DNA of 64,000 nucleotides from Strigops habroptila (Eukaryota > Chordata > Aves > Psittaciformes > Psittacidae). The DNA lies in NCBI RefSeq assembly GCF_004027225.2, contig NC_044283.2, forward strand, positions 10,682,992 to 10,746,991, in the 5' to 3' direction. Made by a program: the position numbers and the translations under genes. Below, piece by piece: positions 36,432-51,296 of the stretch. The notes beneath the pieces are model-generated. The model was given only the letters and a program-made list of their open reading frames with translations, ran no database searches and was not told the origin of the DNA. Position 1 is the stretch's first letter, and each line of letters begins with the position of its first letter.

Positions 36432-39400
36432 CCTGCTTAATTTCTGATTAGGTACAGATAATACCATTAGGTTTTATTAGTGTTTGCAAAATTGGTAGTA
36501 GTAATCTAACCTGGAATATTAATCTGAATTTAAATTGAATCTAAAAATCTATAGGTCCTCATTAAGTGTCAACAAGGCTCCCAAAGCTGTCTAAATAACA
36601 CTGATGGTCACTTAGAATCAGGAAGATGCAAGCACTGCTTAAATCCCAATTTATCCTTCCCATGCCTCATGTAAGCTGTAGATTTGCTCCTCATGGAAAG
36701 AAAGAGTTCAGATTACTCAGGTTTCTCAAATATAACCCGCACATAAATTTGTAGCTCATAAGTCTCAGACAGCTTTTTTGAGCCAAATCTCAGTGGATTC
36801 CAGATTTTTTTAAAACTAGCTTTAGTAGATATATCAAAAGGAAAAACCTGTATGTCGGAACACTTGGAATCGTCAGCACAGGGCAGAAAGCAACAACCCA
36901 ACATTAGACAAAGAGACGCTTGCTGTTTCTGACTCAGAATCAAAAAGTCTTTTATTAATCTTCTGTTGATCCCAGAGGTGCCCACAACACTTCACTGACT
37001 GTCACAAAGTCCAAGGAAATATTTCATTGTCACTTCATTATTTTTGTTGTGTGTTTTGGGTTTTTTTTTTCAGAATTGAAAGGTTAGATACACAGAACCA
37101 AACATAGTTCGTTCAGAATAATATAATTGTTCTGCTTAATGAGACAAAATTATGCTGGAAATGAAGAGTTCCAGATGAATCAATTGTTTTTTATCCCTGT
37201 GGACTAAAAGAAAAACAAATCTAAGCAAACACTTATGGGTTTTATCCTTAACTGAACTTAACTTTGACTTCACTGTACTTTGTAATAATTTGGTCACAAT
37301 CACACAAAACTTACCATTTTATGTAAGGGAATGTCTGCCATGCACCTTTGTACGGCATAGTTTTGAGGCTATATGAATGCATTTTTAAAGATAAACAAAA
37401 GATTCAGGTCCTTAGTCTGCTTCTGCTGTTCTTCACACCAAAAGGCACTAACGAAGGAAGGGGAAAGGATTATTGCAGCTAAACAAGCTAGAAGCAGCCA
37501 GAAAATGAAGAAATAAAGGTAGGCTTCATCTCAACCAGCATCAACCCACTAGAAGTGAGGTGTTTGGTTTAAAGCCATTGTCCTCTACAGCGACCTTTGG
37601 CAGGACTTGCAGTAGCATTCACCCCTGCTAAGCAGGGGTGCATGGGGAGAATAGATGAGGCACCCTCAGAAGGTGCCCCTCTTGCCTCTCCACACAGAAA
37701 AAGCCAAGATGAATCTATAAGACTTGACATCTAACGTCTGTCTGGCTCCTGCCCCGAGTGGGGAACACTGTGCTGGAAACATGTGCTCACTGCTGTGGAC
37801 AGCCACTTTGATTAACACACTCATTCTCCATTCCAGCTGAACCCTGTGGAGACCTGGTGGTGTTCAGGCCTTTGGTGTGACAACCAAAAAGTACCAATAA
37901 GATCTCGCTCACACTGAATATCCTGACTGTCAAATGTTCAGGAGATACACGAAAGCAAAGACTACACTCGGCATCTTAGAGAGCAATTGCAAGCAGATGG
38001 TGGATGTGTTTCTCTCTTGCTAAATGGAAGAGGACAGTTTCTTAGGCCTGACCAAGCCTGGATGACCCATCAGGGCTGCCAAGGGGATTGAAACCACCTC
38101 ACCCTAAGCAAGGAGCAAGGCAGGGTCAGGCAAGCAAGCTCTGAAAAAGGTGGAGGCAGAGCACATAATGTTTCAGCAGCTCTGAGATATACGACAGAAT
38201 GTGTTACCTGCTGACAGCTCTGGAGCAGAGGGATGCAAAAAGACCCCGAGCTCCTGCTGCAGAGGGGTGCCAAAAGCCCAGAGTGCTGGCATCATTCCAG
38301 CTGCTTCCCCTCTGTTTTTTCCCATGTTGACCTGTGCAGGCAGTGAGACAGTAGATGTGAATGAAGGAAAGACTTCTCAGCTCATCTGGTTTACTTCTTT
38401 GACAAGGTAGACTTATTCCCTCTATTTTCTGCATGGAGGCAGTCAGCTCTGTGAGGAAACACCATTTCAGATCACATGGAATAAGCTTCCAAAAGGTTCC
38501 TCTTGTGCGCCTCAACAGCACAGCTGGTGTGAAGAAGTAGGTATTTGCAAAAAAACGTGGCTCTGGGTTACAAGGGATGTAAGTGTCAACTCCCCAACCC
38601 CAACTTGCCAAATGTTGTTCTCCCTTACTGCACGGAAGCCCCATTCAAGCACAAGCCTTGTTTGCTTATTTATTAAGTACATATGTTTTATGGAGTCTAT
38701 GATCTGCAGAAAACATTCCAGCTTTTGGACCCAAGGGCAAAATCTTTCTTTCCAATCTGCACAGCCAATCTTTATGCTGATATTTTGCTCTCCCTAAGGG
38801 TTTTCCGTGCAGTGAGGGAAAGAGAAATATCAGCGCTCAAATCCACCAGGTGTAACTGAAAGGAAAAGCCTGCTTTATTATCCTCCGTATTGCCTCCGTC
38901 AGCAAAAGGAGAAATGCAAAAAGGAAAATGAAATAGAAAATATTGCTAAGATTTATTAAACTGACTGTTTTGAACTAAACCCGGTGGCTTTTTGCAATAT
39001 GATGTCAGCATTAGCAGGACTTCATAGCTCAGCAAGGGAATGGAGATATTTCTCTCGCACTCAACTTAGGCATTTGCTGTGAGAAAGAGCAACATTTTGG
39101 AAAAGGCTTCCTTTCCACTCTTTAGATGTGTGTGATCTCGGATCACCCCTCTAGTTTCTCTTCTACTTTTTTTTCACCAAGTGTAGTCATTTCCAATAAG
39201 GTTCATGAAAGGTTTCTGCTTTTGAAGGTCCCAAATGGCTTAAATCACTCCTAGCACAAATGCACTCTCTATTGTGGAAACTGAAACCTGCCACACCATA
39301 AGGTGATCTGTATATTAGAACCAGATATCCCTTCACATCTGCATTTCCAAGCAGAGATGTGGTATGTTTTGAGTTAGCCTACTTTTAGAGTGGTTCATCA

Positions 39401-39952
39401 GATAGAGATATAGCTATAAATACTGCTAAAGGGCTGGTGTTTGCCAGGCTTTTGCAAGGATTCTGGCTGGGGACAGGAGAACGTGTAGGCAAGAGGTACT
39501 TTCCTTTGCAAAACACACATTACCTACCCAAAGTACCATAACTGCACACCATGGTGACAGGGCACTTTTCCTTCCTACTGAGGAAACTGCTGACCATTGC
39601 CAGATGAATTATAGGGGATTGGGTTCTTCAAGTTGAATCTATGCTGACCCCGTCCACTAAACCTAAATGCAAATGGCATGACATGGCATGGGTCTGCAGA
39701 TTACATGCTCTGCCATTCCAAAACAGGGTGGTCTGATATCTACCAGGAACAGCCCATGAACTTTATTGTCTTATAAATGCCCTGACATGGTCTGGAAGGG
39801 GTCTGATATGCCAAAATCTGCTGGTAAATAAGTTTGCAGTGAAGGCTATGATCAGGCATTTGCCTAAGCCTGTGCCATGATCCTTTTTAGCTTGCCTAAA
39901 CACAGTCAGCCAAGAAAATCAAGTCATACGAAGCATTTGAGCAGAACAAGGT
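36432..39952. other. intergenic, no gene recognised
   Basis: Unique sequence; the only notable item is a 21-base hairpin-like palindrome at 37620-37640. Confidence 0.65.
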
Positions 39953-40254
39953 ATGCTGGTTTCAGCTGGGGTGGACTTAATTTCAGCCTGAGCTGGTTTT
40001 AGTGCCCAGTGTTTCCGCACAATACACCATTTCTCCTGTCCTGAGTGATTACCGTAACAGATGGAGCCCGAAGTCATGGACTACATGAAATCTATGGGCA
40101 TTTTGTGGACATTTTACAGGGATGGTCCATAAACTAGGGAAATTACATCTGTATTATATCAAACGATGGAGGGGGTGGTGGTATGTAACGAGAATGTATC
40201 AGATAGTGTGGGACCTGAGCATGGCATAAATGGTATGCAATAAGAGGTGGACAA
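39953..40254 (+). mobile_element. endogenous retrovirus 3' internal remnant
   Basis: About 300 bases that resemble the non-coding 3' end of an avian ERVL-like element, ending in a purine-rich AATAAGAGGTGG tract directly before the LTR, where a polypurine tract belongs. An LTR-start-like segment (GCTGGTTTCAGCTGGGGT) at 39957-39974 suggests rearrangement or nesting. No coding frame remains. Family assignment is from recollection of avian repeats. Confidence 0.5.
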
Positions 40255-40849
40255 TGTGTTGATTTTTGGCTGGGGTAGAGTTAATTCTCTTCATGTATCT
40301 AGTACAAAGCTATATTTTGGTTTTGTGCTGGAAACAGCGCTGGTAATTCAGGGATGTTTTAGTTACCGGTGAGCAGTGCTTACAGAGAGTTGAGGCCTCT
40401 TTTGCTCTTCACACCACTCCATCGGCAAGTAGGCTGGAGGTGCACAAGAGGTTGGGAAGGCACACAGCCAGGACAGCTGACCCCAGCTGACCCAAGGGAT
40501 ATCCCATACCGTATGGTGTCATGCTCTGCACTTAAAGCTGGGGGAAGAAGAAGAAACAGGGGGATGATCAGAGTGGTGGCATTTCTCCTCCCAGGTAACT
40601 CTTCCACTTGCTGGAGCCCTGATTTCCTGGAGATGGCTGAACACCTACCTAACCATGCAAAGTGGTAAATGAATTCCTTGTTTTGCTTTGCTTGTTCATG
40701 TGGCTTTTGCTTTACCTATTACACTGTCTTTACCTCAACCCATAAGTTTTCTCACTTCTACCCTTCTGATTCTCTCCCCTATCCCACTAGGAAGCAATGA
40801 GCAAGAGGCTGTGTGAGGGTTAGTTGCCAGCTGGAGTTAAACCACTACA
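40255..40849 (+). repeat. avian ERVL-type LTR
   Basis: About 595 bases bounded by TG (40255) and CA (40849). Typical avian LTR content includes GGCTGGGGTAGAGTTAATT at the 5' side, GGATATCCCATACC in the middle, CTGGAGATGGCTGAACACCT, and GGAGTTAAACCACTACA at the end. It is preceded by a purine-rich tract, so it is a 3' LTR, with the upstream part of the element lost. I did not find a convincing target-site duplication. No viral protein is encoded here. Confidence 0.75.
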
Positions 40850-43800
40850 CAAGAGAAGACCAGCTTATCTGTGACTTGGAGCAGAGAGGCCATACCACTA
40901 CAGTGTACTTGCTAAAGACAGCAGTCCCATCTCCAACCAAGTGCCTTCCCCCTATAAAAATCAGTTGATTGCATCTTCCCTGCAGAGCTGCCCTTCACCC
41001 ATCTGCACCATGGTATGTATTGCCATGAAGTGGCAAGAAAGCCCCCCGAAGACCAGAGAGCTTGATGGAGACATGCAAAGTGATTCAGCTGACTTTTCTT
41101 CTATGAAAATTAGCCCTTGAATGTGTGGACAATATTGGCTAGATATTGCTTTGTCTTTAACAGGTGCACAGGATGAAATGGTTAGATGTAGAGATCTCAA
41201 TTTAGTTTGATTAATTCTCTCTCCCCACCCCACCCCCAGTAGATGTGGGAGGAGAATTTTGAGTGAGAGAAGGAGATAAAAGGGACATTGCTACCTCTTC
41301 CTACTCAGTTGGCAGGACATTGCCCTGTGACGCACCTTCAGCATTCCTTGCCTATCTCCCCAGTACTGCCTCCATTTAAATCAAGACTTTAGTTTCCTCT
41401 GGGTGAGACATGGATTTACAAAGTGTGATATGGAAATTTTCCTTCAGCAATTCCACTCATTGCTCCAATTTCAGATAACTGCAGTGTAGATTTTATTATT
41501 CATAGCCAGAGGCCTGTGTAAATTTCTGGGTTGACTTCTCATGTCCTCTCAAGGGCAGAATGTGGGCTGCGGTGTTCAAGTTTCATGAGGAATTACTGTG
41601 AGAACTGGCTCACGCCGCCCTAACACAACTCAAGGAGTTTGTGAAGTCAGAGGGGACTCTTATGAGAAGGAGCTGATATGGTTGGGTTTCCTGCCGAGCC
41701 CCACTGAGATCCCAGGGAAGATAGCACATCTCAGTGCTGCTTGCCGAGAGAAAGCAGAGCTTTACCACCGAGTTCACTCAGTGTTTGACCCAGCCTTCCT
41801 ACTGCTTCAGGGTTTTCTAGGACTAATCAGACTTGATAACAAAATAATTCAGAACAAGAAAGTGAATGCATTTGGGGTTTTCATGGATTTGCATTAGGAT
41901 TTGAGTTCATTACAGTATTAATTTTGACTAGGTCCAGTCCTTTCTAAAGGCATTTCAACACTACTTTCATGCTATGTGAAAATGTAATTTTTATATACCA
42001 TAATAAAGATATTCATATGTATGTAACTGTATATATCTCCAGATATGTATCTCCACATATGCTGGAGCATTGCAAAACCATTTATAATACATTACAGAAC
42101 CATTTGAAATTTACATTCAGCCCAAGATTTTAATGACTTGCATAAACTGTAACTGCTTATAGATTTATATAAAGATATTTCTGCACTGGCTAAAATAAAA
42201 TCATGCTTTTAGATTTGTATATATATCATTGGTGACAGAGGGTTGGGGGGGTGGAATTTATATCCCTCACTCGAGCAGGATTTGCAAAAGTATAATTTTC
42301 ACATAACGGTAAAAAATATTTGATCTAATAGCAGTTTTAAAGCTCGATATGTTGTCCTCTTATGATAAATGAATTGCAAGTCAGTGGAAAGGAGATTTCT
42401 GGTTTCTATCTATGCAGAGCTCACTTGCTTCTTATTAATGTAACTCACAAATATAGGTGATTTTTTAATATAATAAAGTTCTGAGTAATTTTTACAAGTT
42501 TTCTTGAACTTTTCCCTTATAATACACACAGTTTGAATCATTTTACTATCAAAGTAAAAAAGCTAGTATAATTCTTACCCCAATATTATTTGGGGGCTAA
42601 CTTTGATCCATGCATCAATTTTTCTTTCACACAACTGTAAAAATACAAAGGACATTTTGTACTAGAAGTTCTTAATACTTTCTTTGATTGAATTTGGCTT
42701 TGCCCTGGAATTAATCTAAAACTCCTGAGTCAACCAGATTTGAGAGGGTATGAGGTTTTTACTAAATGTACTAAGCTCCAAATATTTTCGAAGTTTGATC
42801 TAAGAATCCAATGGAGAATATCATTATGGTCCTTGACAATGGTTTAATGCTCCCCTAAAATCATTCAAGATTGGATGAGGGAAGGAAACAGCATCTTGAT
42901 AAAACTTTACTTCAGAATCCTTAACTTCAAGTTCTAGCAGAAAATCTTCAGATTCAAACTGTAGGTACGTATAAACTGGAGATAAAATCTACCTGGTTAA
43001 TTAAAAAAATAGTTTGATTTTCTTATCTTGCATGGCACAAAAATCAACTGCTAAATGTTTTTTCAACATTTAAACAGTTATATCCTCTTGTGATAGTGCT
43101 ATATTTTTTTCCCCCTAGATTTTTTGGTTTAGACAAAATCAACAGTTGTGTCCAGTATTTCATTCCAGGAGAACTTCATTTTCTGAAGGAAAATAATTCC
43201 AAGTCTAACGGGTAATAGGTTAATGTTCAATAGCTCTGATAAGTCACCATTTTTTACTGTCTCTCTGTATTTTCCAACTTGATTGTTAACAGAACAAAAT
43301 ATCCATGGTTATGTATGGTAAGGACCTCTTTCCATAATGGTCTTTTGTCTGTATAACAATAATAAAAGCTTTATTGGCACCTATTTCACATGACCTTCAT
43401 AATTCTCCTGTGGCTGACCCTAAGCAGTACCAATAAAACCGCACATTCTCTCACTGTACATACAAACGCACACACACACACACCCCCAATCATGTTAAAA
43501 TTGTGTAAGGAAATAAATGCCAGAGACTTTTCTGGAATAGTCAGTTTAAAACAGGAGTGTATTGTAATTGTTAGCTCATTTCAGTAGGGACTACCTTTTT
43601 TTAAAGATATCATTTAATTTGCTGGTGATCCATCTCCAATCAGACAATTAATAAATATTTCTGGAAGGACTCTGGAATTTTAACACATGGTAATATGTAT
43701 TCCCCAAAATCTTTCTCAAAGTATTTAATTCATTAATATATTCACGTACCCAAGGATATTCCCCAGTTTCATAATTTATCATGGGTTTAAATACCCCTCA

Positions 43801-44249
43801 CTTAGCAAGCAAACAGCACTGAAGGGTGCGATTCATGCTCCCAATTGTATGACCTGTATAACGAGCAATAAACAAGCATCACGGACAGTCAGGACACGCT
43901 ACAGGCTGGAAGTTTCCATCCAAAGCACTTAGTGATTATCTGTGAATAATGAGTACATCCATGGGAATCAGCGTGAGCTGTGCAGCGTCCTTGAAAGGGG
44001 AAAAGTTCTCTGCCAGTATCACTGATGGTGCAGAACACAGCAGGGTTGTGTTTATAGAGATAATTTACTTGGGAAAAAAAAACACAAACAAACAAACAAC
44101 CCCAAACCATAATTATCAGTTTCTCTGTTCCGCCACCCTTGGGGACCCCTCAAAATTTACTGCAAATTTAGAAATTAATTACACAAAGTTTAGCTGCATT
44201 CAAGTGCTATTTAACCCATATTTGAAGGAGTTTTGGGGTTTCTACCTGC
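40850..44249. other. intergenic, no gene recognised
   Basis: AT-rich unique DNA with a short CA repeat at 43469-43484 and TATA-rich stretches near 41990-42060 and 42217-42230. No gene seen. Confidence 0.65.
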
Positions 44250-45960
44250 AGAAGAAAGGGGTTCCCACTGCCGGGTTGCCCTTGTCCTTTGCGGGTTCCC
44301 TGTCGGAAAGGCCACCCAAAATGGGCTACACCCATGAGATGCACACAGGACCCTCACCCAGGCTGGAAGGGGGGACTGTGCGGGACACTTCTCTGAAAAG
44401 TCCCCTCCTCTTGTCCCAGGAAGTCCCAGGGGGATGTGTCCACCCTACTCCGGGTCCTGCTCCGCGACTTTCTGAGGGCGACGGAGCCGGAGCAGAGACC
44501 CGGCAAACTCCATGCAGGGATGAGAGATGCCCCGAAGGCAGAGGTTCTGGCGGCTGCTCTGGGAGCTGAGCGGACCGTCTCACCCGTGAGGAAAAGGAAG
44601 ATGTTACACAGAGGTTTGGAGACGGTGAAATATCTTCTTGATGATCTTTTATGCTCGGTTTTTTTCCAGTAGGTACCCAAACCATCCCACCGCCACCTCC
44701 ACTCCTCCGATGGGGCGTTGGACCACAAAAGCTAAGGCTGCTTTGCATCTGCCTGGCATCTGGCTCCCGACTGTTTACTGAAGATTAGAACACGGTCTTT
44801 ACTTGTTTTATTTTTATAGCTAAACCGAACCTAGCTGAAAAAAATGTCTTTATTTATAAGTATATACATACATATCTATACATCTCAATATATCAACCAG
44901 AGGCAGATGATGGCCAAGAATTTCCTTACCCGCAGTGCTGCTGTCGGATCTGTTAAGAGGATGACAGGACCTGAGCGATCTGTTTAGGGCCGTTGTTTCC
45001 TTGCGGAGAGGTGAGAGGCTATTCTCCTCCCCAGAGCTCCCCCCGCTGCCCATCGCGAGGGGGGTTAAACGCGTCCCGCGGAGATCCGGCTCCAGCGCCC
45101 GAGGGCCCGTCAGTGCGGAGGAGCAGAGGTTAGGCAGTGAGCGCTCAAGCCTGTCTTTCATTTCGTTTCCAGTTTACGACACATCGAGGCAGCGCTGGTG
45201 AGAGGGCAGCCAGGGGAGACATCAAACACCAGCAAGGTAATTTCATTCATATTGCAGGCGGGCCTGCTCCGTGCGGGAGGCGTAAGGACAGCGGCGGGAG
45301 TGGCCGGCCCGGCTTCACTGCGGCTCTTGTCCCATTCTGGAGGCTCTTGCCACGCTCACGGACGCGTTTTCGGCCCTCAGTCTGCTCATTGCCTCCGGAG
45401 CTCGGCCCCAAATCCCCATCCCGTGCCTTGCACCTTCTCCTAGCAAACCCTGCCAAAGGCTCGGGAGCCGTCGGAGGTGGTTTCGGGGCTACCCCACGGG
45501 CATCCCAAGCCAGTGGGGTAGGCTGGGAGCCAGAGGTGCTCAGCGGGAAAGAGCAGCCCCCGCCGGTCTCAGAGCTGCCCTTGGCTAGACGTGTCCAAAG
45601 CCTCGGAGAAAAACATGCATCTGGGAAAGAAACAGAGTCTGAAATGTCAAAAATAAGGGGCCCGCCACCCATAGTCTAAATCTGGTGTCAAAGCCACCGC
45701 TGCCAGTAACACAGAAGTCTTTTCTGACTCGGGGAGGCAGGCAGGAGTTAGATGCCCACAGAAAGCCTTTCCACTCATCTGCTTGCGAAAAGTAAAGGTT
45801 TCTCGTGCCGCAGAGAGGTGGCTGTGGGAAAGAAGGCAGTGGGAGAAGGAGAGGTCCTGCCGGGACGACCCGGGCCCGGGGGGGGATGGCCCGGGGTGGT
45901 GGCGATGCCCTCAGCTCAAGGGACCCCCCCGCGCCGCGTTACCCGGGGTAAGTGACGCCC
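44250..45960. other. orphan CpG island upstream of HMX1
   Basis: CpG-rich DNA with an AT-rich gap at about 44750-44910 (TATATACATACATATC). Several frames are open on both strands but none shows a known domain. It lies about 3 kb from the HMX1 promoter and could be part of the same developmental CpG domain or a start site for a lncRNA. Confidence 0.5.
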
Positions 45961-46582
45961 AAATGAGTTAGGACAGGGGCTAGGGTGACATTAAATTACG
46001 AAAATACCGGCTACTTTTTCTGCTCCCTACAGACAGCCCTGCTGGATGGTGGCGGGGAGACACCCAGTAACCACACGCCCTGTTCCTCCTCCTCATAAGC
46101 ACAGAGTAATAAGCACAAACTAACTACTTGTTAGTAATCAAGTCACTATAGCAATGTAAAAGGTACATAAACATAACTACAAGCTTAAAAAAATACCCCG
46201 TACACACGGACATGTTTGTACAAGTGTATTTGCAGGTATAGAATTATTATAATCCTAGTTTGGCGTTTCAGGAATATGTCTGAGTATACGTGACTTTGCA
46301 CACTGTTCGGCATTATTGCATCCAAACAGTTATACGTTATGATAAATACTAGGAAAGAAAAACAAGAGCAAATTTACTTTTATTGATCTTATTATACTCT
46401 TTCTAAATGGAAAGCAAATAATATTACAGAAGTTGCATGACCACGCTGTAAGAACACTGCATAAAACATGGGTACGGGATACACACATATTATTTGCACA
46501 TTGTATATAGAATGTATGGAAGTAACCAGGATCCACGTTTTTCTCTTTATGCAGGAAAGCACGCCTATATTTTCTGAGCCTG

Positions 46583-46767
46583 TCAGTCAAACAGAGTTGA
46601 CGGTTTATGGATGCTGAAGACATCTAGATCAAACTCGTATTTCCTACCCAGCAACGCGCACCAAAGTGCATAGACCATGAAAGCGATGTTTGTTAACACC
46701 GCTCCTATGCAACAAGTGGCGAATGCCCTTCCATCCGGTTTGCAACCCACTGGACTACCCGTCGGCT
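46583..46767 (-). CDS. possible unannotated terminal exon, membrane-type C-terminus
   Basis: I do not recognise this protein. Read on the minus strand, a pyrimidine-rich acceptor ending TTGGCAG at 46768 precedes an open frame entering with two bases of a split codon and closing at TGA (46583-46585). It encodes about 60 residues. A glycine/proline/cysteine start (PTGSPVGCKPDG) is followed by a hydrophobic stretch, GAVLTNIAFMVYALWCALLG, then a charged tail GRKYEFDLDVFSIHKPSTLFD in the frame. AATAAA on the minus strand at 46379-46384 could end the transcript about 200 bases downstream. Upstream exons would lie toward the HMX1 CpG island, making the gene divergent from HMX1. The same interval also has a short plus-strand frame ending at a good donor, so a conserved non-coding element is a real alternative. 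Confidence 0.25.
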
Positions 46768-47639
46768 CTGCCAAGGTAAGACCGAAAGCCAAAACATGCC
46801 GCCCTATAGTCCTGCTTTTCCATCGTCCCTTTCAGAGCTCAGTTTACATCTTTCTGGAGTCTTCGGGAGTGGAATTATTCCTTTTTCCTCTCTTTATTTA
46901 TATGTAATTTTTTTGTAATTTCTATCTCTTTTTTTTTTTTCCTCCCTTTCCTAAATAGGCCCTGAATTCAGAGGTCCCCACCGCCACTCGGGAAAGGTAG
47001 CGACCACTCCGTACGGAGAGCATCGGCTAGGCGTGAGGCTGAGCCCCGACCCCCCCGGACACTCCCGCTGGGCAGCAACCGATGCCCCCGCTCCAGAGAG
47101 GGAAGAGGAGGCGGGGCTTGGGAAAATGGTGTTTCTCCAGAAGTTCCGTAAAGGGGAATAGGTAGGGGTATCCCGGCAGAGGAGGCAGAGCACGGCGGGA
47201 GGAGGGAGCTGACCTGCAAATGGGCATCACAAGGACATCTGTGTACTCACCCAAACCTCCAAGGGTCTCCGGCGTGCACCCTGGGTCGACTCGTACCTCT
47301 GCAAACCTGGCTTGTCTGGTCCCAAGGAAAAAGGCAGACGAAAACCTTCCTGCCCCGGCGCTCTGCAGCGACGGGGAGATTTGTGGGATTGCGGGGGGTC
47401 CCTGTGTCGAGGCGGGCGGATCCAGAAGTCTCGGGAAAAGGGGGCAGGCAGAGGGCGGCTTTTGGCTTTCCATGAAGTAGAATTACAGTAGGAATAATAA
47501 CAAAAAAGTCGGTATGTGGAGGGGTAACACCAGAAACCTTGGGCTGGGTGCTGGAGCGAGTAGCGTAGCCCCGCTGTCTGCTGCCCGGGCGCCGTGGATG
47601 GACCCGGCTTCGATGGGAGGAGGCTGGCTCTTTCCAAAT

Positions 47640-47705
47640 AAACTATGCAGGCATAATATACACACATATATATAAATATGCATATATATGTATATATATA
47701 AAAGA
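47640..47705. repeat. TA-rich simple repeat
   Basis: Tract of ATATAT, TATGCATATATA and ACACAC units within the CpG island upstream of HMX1. Confidence 0.75.
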
Positions 47706-48009
47706 GACGGTTAAATGTCACCAACCGGGCCTCGGGACACGCTGAAGCCAAGCCCCCCCCCGCCTTCCCGGGCCGGACACACCCCGCTTCACCGGCGGGA
47801 CAGTCCGCGGCAGCGGATATTCCTGCTTACGGAGGTCCTTCGCCTTCCTCCAGTTCAAGCGCCCCAACCCGGGGTCTCCGGGCGGGGGGAACCTCACCGC
47901 TCCGCAGCGGCGGCTGCCGGGCTCTGCGGGCGGCGGAGGGCGCATCTTCCCCGTCCATCGCCGCCGCCGCGGACATGGCAGAGCTCGGCGGGGGGTGGCG
48001 GGGGGGATC

Positions 48010-48034
48010 ATTATTATTAATGATATTAATATAA
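48010..48034. promoter_or_regulatory. AT-rich homeodomain-type site cluster at the HMX1 promoter
   Basis: A 25-base island of pure AT-type sequence with overlapping TTATTA, TTAATGA and TATTAATA elements sits within otherwise very GC-rich DNA, directly before the inverted CCAAT box. TAAT/ATTA cores are the general homeodomain recognition unit, so auto- or cross-regulation by homeobox proteins is plausible. This is inference from motif content alone. Confidence 0.35.
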
Positions 48035-48049
48035 CTGCGGTGTCCGCGG

Positions 48050-48225
48050 CGCGGATTGGCTGGCTGGGCTGCACTCTGAGCCTTCTACAGCCAATGGAAG
48101 AGCCGGGACGTGGAGCGGCCAACCCCCTGCTCGATCCCCCCAAGCACTGCCACCCCCCCCGCTCCGGGATTTGCTCTCTAATTGACCTAAATAAGGAGCT
48201 CGTGAGTGGCAGCACCGCGGCGGCG
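48050..48225 (+). promoter_or_regulatory. probable HMX1 promoter
   Basis: In a CpG-rich setting there is an inverted CCAAT (ATTGG, 48055-48059), a direct CCAAT (48091-48095) and a TATA-like TAAATAA (48188-48194). The direct CCAAT box lies about 100 bp before the TATA-like element, a usual spacing. Initiation around 48215-48225 would give a 5' UTR of about 460 bases before the ATG at 48684. A second TATA-like TTTTATACC at 48561-48569 would leave a much shorter leader. The choice is inference without transcript data. Confidence 0.42.
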
Positions 48226-48683
48226 GGCGCACCCCCCGCACCGCACACGCACACTCACACACACGCACCGGCTCCGCCGAGCTCCGCGCTTCCCCCGCGG
48301 AACACCCCCCTCCTTGGCCGCGGCGCTCCGCCCATCCCAGGATTCCCCCTCTCGCGCCCAGCGTTTAACTCGCGTGACATTTTTATTTCGTTATTAGCGT
48401 TTTCGCGCAGAATCTGGCGCCTCCGATGGGTTGTCGGGCTGCTTTTTCTTTTTTTCTCCTTCCCCGTTCCCTTCCCCTCCTCCCCCTCCCCCCTCCCCTC
48501 CTAGCTTGCAGGAAATGATGGCAAACCGCGATCTGAAATGATTACTCCGGAAAAAAACCCTTTTATACCAGGAGAGCATCCACGGGGCTAGGCAAAGGCG
48601 TGAGGCGGCGGCGGGGCAGCGGCGCGCCGAGAAGCCAGCCGCCGGCGAAGCCGGGAACCCCCCTCCCGCACTCGTCTCCGACC

Positions 48684-51153
<2,470 letters not shown>

Positions 51154-51253
51154 GCGCCTACCTGTGCCCCTCGCCCCCTCTCCCGGCTCCCAGCTCCACC
51201 CTCATTCCCCCCCGGAATTTTCATTTCCCACTCACACCTTTCTCGATTTTCTG

Positions 51254-51254
<1 letters not shown>

Positions 51255-51283
<29 letters not shown>
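51255..51283. repeat. poly-T run in the HMX1 3' UTR
   Basis: Run of about 29 T just before the polyadenylation signal. Confidence 0.95.
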
Positions 51284-51286
<3 letters not shown>

Positions 51287-51290
51287 GTGC

Positions 51291-51296
51291 AATAAA
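51291..51296 (+). other. HMX1 polyadenylation signal AATAAA
   Basis: A canonical AATAAA lies 138 bases past the stop codon, just after a poly-T run (51255-51283). Cleavage near 51310-51320 would give a short 3' UTR of roughly 160 bases. Alternative longer ends cannot be excluded. Confidence 0.6.

Noticed and set aside
44326-44748. 140-codon minus-strand frame in the second orphan CpG island
   Set aside because: No domain; overlapping frames on both strands and low-complexity Ser/Pro composition.
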